Below, one piece after another: positions 1 through 5,314 of a stretch of 5,314 bases of DNA (position 1 is the first letter of the stretch; every line of letters begins with the position of its first letter). A program made the translations under genes and the position numbers. The notes under the pieces are model-generated. The model saw nothing but the letters and a program-made list of their open reading frames with translations. It did not search any database and was not told where the DNA came from. Source of the DNA: an uncultured Porphyromonadaceae bacterium (GTDB taxonomy: Bacteria > Bacteroidota > Bacteroidia > Bacteroidales > Muribaculaceae); assembly GCA_947178685.1 (NCBI GenBank), contig CAMWZE010000137.1, positions 1 to 5,314 on the forward strand, given 5' to 3'.

Positions 1-23
1 AATTGGTTACCTGACCTAACCGC

Positions 24-88
24 TCATACAAAAACATATCAGGGAGAATATTCACGGTGAATATTCTCCCTGATATGTTTTTGTATGA
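24..88 (-). terminator. Perfect 31-bp inverted repeat, probable bidirectional terminator after mrp
   Basis: Bases 24-54 and 58-88 are exact reverse complements separated by only three bases (CGG on the plus strand). The repeat starts seven bases beyond the mrp stop codon. The core of the stem is the paired AGGGAGAATATTCA / TGAATATTCTCCCT. Further out there is a run of five A on the left arm (30-34) and five T on the right arm (78-82), so in either direction the hairpin core is followed by a T tract. This is the arrangement expected of a bidirectional intrinsic terminator. It would end the minus-strand operon and could also serve a convergent gene to the left of the window. The T tract lies a few bases beyond the GC-containing core and is itself paired, which is less standard. 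The palindrome is seen directly; terminator function is inference. Confidence 0.8.
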
Positions 89-95
89 AATTTGC

Positions 96-1220
96 TTAAT
101 GTGTCTGCACCACTGTTGTCGGCGGCAATTGCTCGTTACGCTCATCGCAGGCCTTCACCACGGCTTCAGCAAGGTCACCAAAAGCCTTCACCTCCGGATT
201 TTCCGGAGCTTTACCTCTCTCGGCAAATGCTAACGCTATGGGAGCACCCAGGTCGGCCGTCGAGCAGATGTCGGCTACAAGTGGAATCTGCGCCAATAGT
301 TTGACACCGAGTTCTTCGGCCAGACGCACTGCCCCTCCGTCACCGAAGATATAGTATTTCTCTTCTGGATGTGGGGCAGGTGTAAACCAGGCCATATTCT
401 CCACGAGTCCGAGAATTGGCACATTGATCTTATCGCTCTTGAACATCGCTATACCCTTTCTGGCATCGGCCAATGCCACCTCCTGAGGTGTCGACACCAC
501 CACCACTCCGGTGATCGGCAGCGTCTGCACAAGTGTCAGATGGATATCGCTTGTGCCGGGAGGCATATCAATCAGGAAGTAATCCAGATCACCCCACCAT
601 GCGTCGGTGATGAGCTGCTTCAGAGCATTGCTGGCCATTCCTCCACGCCAGAGAACCGCACTGTCCTTGTCTACTACAAAACCGATCGAGAGCATCTTCA
701 CTCCATATTTCTCTACCGGCTCTATCCAGTCGCGTCCCTCCTTGTTGACCATATATAGAGTCTCATCTTCCACACCAAACATCTTTGGCATCGAAGGGCC
801 GAATATATCAGCGTCAAGCAGACCCACCTTGTAGCCTTTAGCTGCCAAGGATATGGCGATGTTGGCGGCTACGGTGCTCTTTCCTACTCCACCCTTGCCT
901 GATGAGATACCTATTATATTCTTTACGCCGGGGAGTGGTGTGGCGGGCTTCTCCGCTACAGGTTTTCTATATTTCACCGCAATGTTCCCCTTCACCTCCA
1001 CCTCGGGTGATATATATGTGTTGATGGCTGTCTCTGCCGAGCGAACAACACTGCGTATGAATGGATCGGTCGGCTTCTCGAAGATGAGAGAGAACGACAC
1101 TTTGTTACCGTCTATGCGGATGTCATCTTCTATCATCTCGTTCTCTGCGAGTGTCTTTCCGTTGCCGGGATACTTCACGTTCTTGAGTGCGTCAAGTATC
1201 AGATTGGGATATAATTGCAT
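96..1220 (-). CDS. mrp: Mrp/NBP35-family P-loop ATPase, iron-sulfur cluster carrier protein (CxxC-less type)
   Basis: A 374-residue cytoplasmic ATPase of the Mrp/ApbC/NBP35 family; family members help deliver Fe-S clusters to apoproteins. Residues 1-85 form a MIP18/DUF59-like domain, with the typical 'VKYPGNGK' and 'IEDDIRIDG' stretches. After a proline-rich linker the ATPase domain begins, with the deviant Walker A GKGGVGKST at 108-116, LLDADIFGPS at 134-143 and the switch II motif DMPPGTSD at 218-225. Length and domain order are normal for a fused MIP18-Mrp protein. The CxxC that binds the cluster in classical Mrp/ApbC, after 'ENM..F', is absent: here residues 274-296 read ENMAWFTPAP followed by HPEEKYYIFG. 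The only cysteines are C319 and C358. From memory this replacement is common in Bacteroidota homologues, so it is probably not a defect. The start is chosen because MQLYPNLILDAL matches the usual beginning of these proteins. It lies 12 bases after trmB, with only a weak purine-rich stretch upstream, and is the last gene of the operon. The assignment to the family is firm; Fe-S carrier activity in this variant is inferred. Confidence 0.95.
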   Translation of the reverse strand: MQLYPNLILDALKNVKYPGNGKTLAENEMIEDDIRIDGNKVSFSLIFEKPTDPFIRSVVRSAETAINTYISPEVEVKGNIAVKYRKPVAEKPATPLPGVKNIIGISSGKGGVGKSTVAANIAISLAAKGYKVGLLDADIFGPSMPKMFGVEDETLYMVNKEGRDWIEPVEKYGVKMLSIGFVVDKDSAVLWRGGMASNALKQLITDAWWGDLDYFLIDMPPGTSDIHLTLVQTLPITGVVVVSTPQEVALADARKGIAMFKSDKINVPILGLVENMAWFTPAPHPEEKYYIFGDGGAVRLAEELGVKLLAQIPLVADICSTADLGAPIALAFAERGKAPENPEVKAFGDLAEAVVKACDERNEQLPPTTVVQTH

Positions 1221-1232
1221 GATTTCTTACTT

Positions 1233-1991
1233 TTATAATTTTATCTCGGGCATCGGTGTGTGCCGTGTGTATGCCCGGTAGTCATCGCGTTCTATGTCGT
1301 CGGCCTCCGGCTCCTTAAGGTCAGTGAGGTGCCCGGGACGCATGCTTATGAGCTTTATCTTCTTCCCTCTCGAAAGCCACTGGCTCTCGTAGTAGGTCTT
1401 GATGCTGCTCACAGGGTCGGCCATGCCACTCCCGTAGAGGTCGTCGGTGATGGTGAGAATCTCAAAACCGTTAAGCTCCGCCAGCCGCTTCGTGTATTCA
1501 TAGAGAAATGGGGAGTCAGTCTTTAGATTGATCACCCCTCCCGGCTTCAGGAAGCGGCCATACATCTCAAGAAATCGGGTCGAGGTGAGACGCTTGCGGG
1601 TCTTCTGCATCTGCGGGTCGGGGAAAGTGATCCATATCTCATCCACCTCTCCGGGGGCGAAAAACTTATCGATGTTCTCGATCTCGGCGCGTAGGAAAGC
1701 CGCGTTGGTTATCCCCTCCTCCTCTACTGTGCGCGCGCCGCTCCACATCCTGGCTCCCTTTATGTCCACACCTATGTAGTTCCTGTCTTGATTGCTCTTT
1801 GCCAAGGCTACAGTGTATTCCCCCTTGCCACAGCCGAGCTCAAGTGTTATAGGACCCTCTTGGCTGAAAAAGCCTCCGTTCCATTTCCCGTAATAAGGGA
1901 AACCCTCCGCAAGGAGAACCTCCCTCGGATATTGCAGGGCACAACGGAACGTGTCCATGTCGGCGAATTTCTTCAGTTTGTTCTTTCCCAT
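1233..1991 (-). CDS. trmB: tRNA (guanine-N7-)-methyltransferase TrmB
   Basis: A 252-residue class I SAM-dependent methyltransferase that makes 7-methylguanosine, usually at position 46 in the variable loop of tRNAs, in the cytoplasm. The SAM-binding motif I is ELGCGKGEYT (51-60), followed by the acidic end of strand 2 in GVDIKGAR (74-81) and RAEIENI (101-107). The family's catalytic and tRNA-contact region is WITFPDPQMQKTRKRL (120-135), a variant of the 'FPDPWxKxRHxKRR' motif. LKTDSPFLYEYT (156-167) and the C-terminal IKTYYESQWLSRG (197-209) match the conserved 'TD...Y' and 'T.YE..W...G' elements. The N-terminus MGKNKLKKFADM supports the chosen ATG. The region past about residue 220 is acidic and less conserved. 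The gene follows the porZ-like gene after 25 bases and precedes mrp by 12, so it is presumably co-transcribed with both. The best Shine-Dalgarno-like match upstream (AGGAA) sits about 19 bases from this ATG, too far for normal use. The function is well supported by motifs. Confidence 0.95.
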   Translation of the reverse strand: MGKNKLKKFADMDTFRCALQYPREVLLAEGFPYYGKWNGGFFSQEGPITLELGCGKGEYTVALAKSNQDRNYIGVDIKGARMWSGARTVEEEGITNAAFLRAEIENIDKFFAPGEVDEIWITFPDPQMQKTRKRLTSTRFLEMYGRFLKPGGVINLKTDSPFLYEYTKRLAELNGFEILTITDDLYGSGMADPVSSIKTYYESQWLSRGKKIKLISMRPGHLTDLKEPEADDIERDDYRAYTRHTPMPEIKL

Positions 1992-2016
1992 TTTAATTCA
2001 TGTCTTTTGATTCCTG

Positions 2017-4533
2017 TCAGTTCACCACCAATATTTTCCCTACTGTGGCGGTAGCGGTCGATGAATTCGCGTCGCCGGAAGTGAGAATGTAATATACCCC
2101 GCTTCCTACCCTGCGGAATGAGAGGTCGGTCACATCCCACTTCGTCTCGCCCGACACATAGCCGAGGTCCTTCACAAGATTACCTCTCGAGTCAACTATC
2201 TTCACAAGTGACCCGTCCGGTATGTTATCGATCGTGACATAGCCGAAGTAGTCCGGTCTAACGGGGTTTGGATAGGCACGCGCCTCAGTGGCGCCCTCAC
2301 CTTCGCTCCCTCCGGCAGAGAGGAAATATTCTGCCATACCCATGTGGGTGGAGAACATCATCGAGTTTGTGTCCGGTATATAGGCGAGCCCATACACTAT
2401 GTCGTCAGGCAGCGGAGTGTCTGCACTGGTGATCTCCTCCTCGATTGTACGTCCGTCGGAAGAGGTACACACCACCCCGGCGCCGGAGGTGGCAAACCAT
2501 TTACGGCCATTGCCGTCTATAGCTATACGGTTAACGCTCACGTCGTTCAGCAGGTAGTCGGCAAGATTCGTACCATCATTGCGGGCCACCTTCACTCTCG
2601 TCACCTTAAGGCGTCCGTCAAGCCAGTCGTTAGGATTGAAATAGAATACACCTCCACCGTGGGCTACCCACACATAACCTGTTATAGGATCCTCAAGAAA
2701 CTGTTTGATATATTGCACCTCGAAGTCCGAACCATCCTGATCGGTGTAGGTGTTCATATGTATCACCTTGTCGTCGCTCTGGTCGGACGGTGTTCCGTTG
2801 GTGTGCATGAGCATCATGTCTCCTTCGTGAGAACTGTTGGTCCATAACACGATATCCTTGTTGCGGCTGGTGACCAACGGAGTCACAAACTGATTATTCT
2901 TTACACTCAGTCCCTCCACAGCCAGTCTGTGCATGGGGCGGAAGGATGCGGCGTCGACCGATGCACGCCGGTCGGCAGCCTCCCAGCAGTAAAGATGTAT
3001 CTGCAGAGGTCGTTGGTCGTCCCAGTCGGAATGGGCCATCCACATATTGCCGTAACTGTCGAATTCAGGAGCGGAAAACATGCTCAGGGCTGTCCAGGTG
3101 TTACCTGCGCCGGCCACAGGCGATGTCTGGCCCGACTGATCGGGCACAATCTCCACAAATCCGGGCTCATTACGGAATGGATCGCTTTTGCGCGACATAT
3201 GCAGTATGTCGGAGCCATCACGGAGGTTTATACGCTCTATGCCGTGGAGCAGAGAGCCGAAATATACAAGATCGGTATTGTCCGGATCCACTGCCAGTCC
3301 GTTGGGGTTCATGAGCGATGCCACTATCTCCGGATTGGTATACACCGGCGACACCTGAGTCCAGCGTCCGTCGCGGTAGGCGCTCAGAAGAATCGGTGAA
3401 TTCACCGAATGGTTGGTGAAGTTCCAGTCATAGCCATGGTTAGCCACAAGCAATCCATATTCCTTATGCCATGCCATATTCGGTGTGCGGAACGGCGCCG
3501 GAGCATCCGGCAGCATATAGTCGCGGGTGACACTCCATTTCTCCTCCGTGTCGGGATTATAGCGACGGCTGCAGATTCCCTTGCGCATCTTTCCATACCA
3601 TATCTCCGAGAAGTCGGCCGATGCGGCCGCCATACCTCGGTCGTCAGCATGACGCACAATGGCTTTGTAGTGTCCGTCAGGTTGATACTGGAATATATGA
3701 TTACTGTCGGCCAAGGTAACTCCGTCATTGTTATGCTCCACATTGTATATGTGGCCCGACCTCGATTCATTGAGGGTAAGTCTGCCAGCCTCTTCCGACA
3801 CTACGTAAGTATTCTGGCTGCCACTCTTACCGGCACACACGAGGCTCACACCGTCGCCTATCCTCACGAGCCATGCGGCATCCGGCATATCCGCCACCTT
3901 GGTATATTCCGAAAGATTATACCTTGGGGCGGAGATCGGTGCGGAATAGAGAGCATCTTGTGTGAGCAACAGGATGGTGTCTCCAGTCCGCGACATACCC
4001 TTCACCGGGAATCCATAGATACGGCTGTCTGCCACTTCAAGTTTCTTATCGTTGAGAGCCACATATCCAAACTCCGTGCATAGATACACCCTGTCGGCCG
4101 GTGCGTCTATGAATATCGAGTTCACATCCTTCGTGTGCGCCACCGTAGCCTGCATATAGGCAGGTATGTTCACGGTCTCTCCGTTGTCGTAGAGCAGGTC
4201 TATGTTATTGTTTGCATACACCACCACGAGCATCCTCTTCTCCGGGGAATACTCCACGCATTGCACCACATTCTCCGTCAGCAAATTGTCGGCCGATAGA
4301 TTCATCAGTTCGTCGGCATCCTTATCATAACGGAATAGGGAATAGAGATTATCCTTGTTCTGGGCCACATTAGCCCGGTATGGTTGTGTACGGCTTATGA
4401 AATACGTATGCGAGGGGGTGTCTACAATGCGCGACACCTCCTCGTCGAAAGTGGTATGTATCTTCCAATTGGGATTGGCCCACACGGCAACCGTGCCGCT
4501 CAAGGCCAAGGCAAGAGAGAGTATATGCTTCAT
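2017..4533 (-). CDS. porZ: PorZ-like T9SS attachment-complex protein: exported beta-propeller protein with C-terminal T9SS sorting domain
   Basis: An 838-residue exported protein. Residues 1-19 are a short signal peptide ([19 protein letters not shown]), with cleavage likely before NPNW. Residues about 24-740 look like consecutive beta-propeller blades. The first half contains the stretch NNNIDLLYDNGETVNIP (108-124), which I associate with PorZ-type proteins. The second half has Reg_prop-like blades: NGLAVDPDNTDLVYFGSLLHG (411-431), DSYGNMWMAHS (492-502), TGYVWVAHGGGVFYFNP (618-634) and NRIAIDGNGRKWFATSGAGV (668-687). A low-complexity Gly/Glu linker (741-750) leads to the C-terminal domain AYPNPV (753-758) through GKILVVN (832-838), a type A T9SS sorting signal. 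Porphyromonas gingivalis PorZ (two propellers plus CTD, part of the PorU/V/Q/Z attachment complex that receives anionic LPS) has the same plan and is slightly shorter. The ATG overlaps the rdgB stop by one base, suggesting translational coupling. No histidine kinase or DNA-binding domain follows the propellers, so this is not a hybrid two-component sensor. The propeller/CTD assignment is firm; orthology to PorZ is likely but unproven. Confidence 0.8.
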   Translation of the reverse strand: MKHILSLALALSGTVAVWANPNWKIHTTFDEEVSRIVDTPSHTYFISRTQPYRANVAQNKDNLYSLFRYDKDADELMNLSADNLLTENVVQCVEYSPEKRMLVVVYANNNIDLLYDNGETVNIPAYMQATVAHTKDVNSIFIDAPADRVYLCTEFGYVALNDKKLEVADSRIYGFPVKGMSRTGDTILLLTQDALYSAPISAPRYNLSEYTKVADMPDAAWLVRIGDGVSLVCAGKSGSQNTYVVSEEAGRLTLNESRSGHIYNVEHNNDGVTLADSNHIFQYQPDGHYKAIVRHADDRGMAAASADFSEIWYGKMRKGICSRRYNPDTEEKWSVTRDYMLPDAPAPFRTPNMAWHKEYGLLVANHGYDWNFTNHSVNSPILLSAYRDGRWTQVSPVYTNPEIVASLMNPNGLAVDPDNTDLVYFGSLLHGIERINLRDGSDILHMSRKSDPFRNEPGFVEIVPDQSGQTSPVAGAGNTWTALSMFSAPEFDSYGNMWMAHSDWDDQRPLQIHLYCWEAADRRASVDAASFRPMHRLAVEGLSVKNNQFVTPLVTSRNKDIVLWTNSSHEGDMMLMHTNGTPSDQSDDKVIHMNTYTDQDGSDFEVQYIKQFLEDPITGYVWVAHGGGVFYFNPNDWLDGRLKVTRVKVARNDGTNLADYLLNDVSVNRIAIDGNGRKWFATSGAGVVCTSSDGRTIEEEITSADTPLPDDIVYGLAYIPDTNSMMFSTHMGMAEYFLSAGGSEGEGATEARAYPNPVRPDYFGYVTIDNIPDGSLVKIVDSRGNLVKDLGYVSGETKWDVTDLSFRRVGSGVYYILTSGDANSSTATATVGKILVVN

Positions 4534-5117
4534 TATCTGATAAATTCAATAAATTTCCTCATGGCGCGTCCGCGATGAGATATAGCGTTCTTATCCTCCG
4601 GAGTCATTTCAGCGAAAGCGATTCCCGACTCCACCGGCACAAATATCGGATCATAGCCGAAGCCCCCGTTTCCGTGGGGTTCTGTGGCTATGGTGCCCTC
4701 CACGCTCCCTCTGAAAAGATGCTCCTCTCCGCCGAGAGTGAGAGCTATCACAGTAACAAACGCTGCCCGGCGGTCGGTTTTACCCTCCATATTATGCAAC
4801 AGCAGCGCCATATTGTCAGCCGCAACACACTCCGGTCCGGCATAGCGCGCGCTATACACCCCCGGGGCGCCGTCAAGAGCCGTCACCATCAATCCGGTGT
4901 CATCCGCGAAGCAGTCATAGCCATAATGCTCCTTCACCCACCGGGCCTTTATAAGGGCGTTGCCCTCAAGCGTATCCGCTGTTTCAGGAATATCATCATG
5001 GCAGTCTATATCCGCCAGCGACAGTATCTCGAAAGCCCCTGCTGCAAGGGCGCGTGCCTCCTCAAGCTTATGAGCGTTATTGGTGGCGAAAACAATTTTA
5101 TTCAGAGTAGGTTTCAT
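4533..5117 (-). CDS. rdgB: RdgB/HAM1-family non-canonical purine NTP pyrophosphatase (dITP/XTP diphosphatase)
   Basis: A 194-residue cytoplasmic enzyme that hydrolyses dITP, ITP and XTP to the monophosphate plus pyrophosphate, keeping deaminated purines out of DNA and RNA. Family motifs in order: [12 protein letters not shown] (11-22) for triphosphate binding; [14 protein letters not shown] (46-59); [21 protein letters not shown] (70-90), holding the catalytic acidic pair D72/D73; GGFGYDPIF (151-159) for base recognition; and [10 protein letters not shown] (180-189) near the C-terminus. Length is typical. The open frame continues upstream to a GTG at 5180, which would give 215 residues. The ATG at 5117 is preferred because homologues start directly before 'KIVFATNN' and the extra 21 residues (rich in R, N and G) match nothing in the family. 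AAGG lies just upstream of the ATG, a weak ribosome binding site as is usual in this phylum. First gene of the operon; its TAA shares a base with the following ATG. Confidence 0.95.
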   Translation of the reverse strand: MKPTLNKIVFATNNAHKLEEARALAAGAFEILSLADIDCHDDIPETADTLEGNALIKARWVKEHYGYDCFADDTGLMVTALDGAPGVYSARYAGPECVAADNMALLLHNMEGKTDRRAAFVTVIALTLGGEEHLFRGSVEGTIATEPHGNGGFGYDPIFVPVESGIAFAEMTPEDKNAISHRGRAMRKFIEFIR

Positions 5118-5135
5118 TACCTTAAAAAACGCTTT

Positions 5136-5173
5136 CCTCCCCCTATTTATTGCCTGCTCGCCTCCCCTATTTA
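5136..5173 (-). repeat. Two near-identical TAAATAGGGG(G)AGG boxes in the rdgB leader
   Basis: Read on the minus strand, TAAATAGGGGAGG (5173-5161) recurs as TAAATAGGGGGAGG (5149-5136), differing only by one extra G. The starts are 24 bases apart, a little over two helical turns. They lie about 20-55 bases upstream of the preferred rdgB start. They could be tandem protein-binding sites, or purine-rich mRNA that assists ribosome loading. They could also be chance, since the leader as a whole is G-rich on this strand. The repeat is seen; any role is speculation. Confidence 0.4.
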
Positions 5174-5180
5174 CGACCAC

Positions 5181-5192
5181 GGGCCGAAGCCC
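5181..5192 (-). other. Small GGGC-UUCG-GCCC hairpin in the rdgB leader
   Basis: On the minus strand the 12 bases read GGGCTTCGGCCC: a four-base-pair GC stem closed by a C(UUCG)G tetraloop, one of the most stable RNA tetraloops known. There is no T run after it (the transcript continues GTGGTCG), so it is not an intrinsic terminator. It could be a stabilising 5' element of the mRNA if transcription starts upstream of it, which the sequence does not show. Confidence 0.4.
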
Positions 5193-5268
5193 TGTTTACC
5201 GCCTCATACCGAAGTCAATTCTCCCCGTCCTCCCGGAAGTTTCCCTTCTGGTGCCCCGGAAGCAAGCA

Positions 5269-5314
5269 AATAAGAAACCGTTGCGATGTATCGACATCGC
5301 AACGGTTTCTTATT
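5269..5314. terminator. Perfect 21-bp inverted repeat at the right edge, probable terminator of the upstream unit
   Basis: Bases 5269-5289 and 5294-5314 are exact reverse complements around the four-base loop ATCG. The inner stem is GC-rich (ACCGTTGCGATGT) and the outer ends are A/T-rich, so reading leftward the stem ends in TTTCTTATTT. Because no convincing gene ends at this hairpin from within the window, it most likely terminates a minus-strand gene lying to the right. It would therefore separate that transcript from the rdgB operon. It could also act in the other direction. The repeat reaches the last base of the window, so the stem may be longer than seen. Confidence 0.65.

Larger units (their letters stand above)
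5118..5268 (-). promoter_or_regulatory. Leader/upstream region of the rdgB operon; no recognisable promoter
   Basis: This is the only sizeable non-coding interval in the window, between the right-hand inverted repeat and the rdgB start. It presumably holds the operon promoter. I looked on the minus strand for the Bacteroidota consensus (TTTG near -33, TAnnTTTG near -7) and found no convincing copy. A TTGACT-like hexamer (5210-5215) has no properly spaced partner. Two elements stand out: a GGGC-TTCG-GCCC hairpin and two copies of a TAAATAGGGG-type box nearer the gene; both are described separately. A few short CCGGAAG copies (on the plus strand) lie in the distal part. The assignment as a regulatory region rests on position only. 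Confidence 0.4.

Noticed and set aside
1..19. Possible 3' end of a convergent plus-strand gene (ATT GGT TAC CTG ACC TAA)
   Set aside because: Five sense codons are not enough to support a gene. It would fit a bidirectional terminator at 24-88, but another frame also has a stop here and the third stays open, so nothing can be concluded.
3409..4083. A 224-codon plus-strand open frame antisense to the porZ-like gene
   Set aside because: It lies wholly within the propeller-coding region and has no signal, domain or ribosome site of its own. Several similar long antisense frames lie over the other genes, a by-product of codon usage.
2017..4533. Reading the propeller protein as a hybrid two-component system sensor because of its Reg_prop-like repeats
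   Set aside because: There is no transmembrane helix, histidine kinase, receiver or AraC domain after the propellers. The protein ends in a T9SS sorting domain instead.
5118..5180. Extended rdgB start at the GTG at 5180, giving 21 extra residues
   Set aside because: RdgB homologues begin just before the KIVFATNN strand. The extension is family-foreign and overlaps the repeated leader boxes, so the ATG at 5117 is preferred.
5195..5215. TTGACT ... TAAACA as a sigma-70 type promoter for rdgB
   Set aside because: The spacing is only about 14 bases, the -10 match is poor, and Bacteroidota primary sigma factors use a different consensus.
4575..5273. A 232-codon plus-strand open frame that runs antisense to rdgB and stops right at the right-hand hairpin
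   Set aside because: rdgB on the opposite strand has every family motif. The plus-strand translation shows no recognisable domain and is rich in Arg, His and Ser as expected of a shadow frame. The adjacency to the hairpin appears coincidental.

Overview
The window is an ordinary-looking stretch of Bacteroidota chromosome, with all four recognised genes on the minus strand. The base composition looks balanced to slightly GC-rich. The proteins carry Bacteroidota traits: a PorZ-like beta-propeller protein with a C-terminal type IX secretion (T9SS) sorting domain, a TrmB of the 'GKNKL' type, and an Mrp ATPase whose usual C-terminal CxxC is replaced by a 'FTPAP..KYYIFG' segment. A gut Bacteroidales bacterium, possibly of the Muribaculaceae, is plausible, but that level of placement is inference.

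Layout in the direction of transcription (right to left). A perfect 21-bp inverted repeat (5269-5314) at the right edge looks like the terminator of the neighbouring unit. A leader of about 150 bases (5118-5268) follows, with a small UUCG-type hairpin and a repeated TAAATAGGGG box but no promoter I can recognise. Next come rdgB (4533-5117, house-cleaning NTP pyrophosphatase), the porZ-like gene (2017-4533, one base overlap with rdgB as TAATG), trmB (1233-1991, tRNA m7G46 methyltransferase) and mrp (96-1220, Fe-S carrier/P-loop ATPase). A perfect 31-bp inverted repeat with a 3-base loop (24-88) closes the unit seven bases after the mrp stop. Bases 1-23 are too short to assign.

The tight spacing (1-base overlap, 25-base and 12-base gaps) and the flanking hairpins suggest one four-gene operon. 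Three genes are cytoplasmic housekeeping functions: nucleotide pool sanitation, tRNA modification and Fe-S cluster handling. The fourth encodes an exported cell-surface protein of the T9SS attachment machinery. I see no functional pathway linking them, so the operon looks like conserved co-transcription rather than a dedicated system. I found no mobile element, CRISPR array, RNA gene or clearly new biological system. The points most worth a second look are the Mrp that lacks its Fe-S cysteines, the PorZ homologue in a housekeeping operon, the very long perfect terminator hairpin, and small leader and start-site details.
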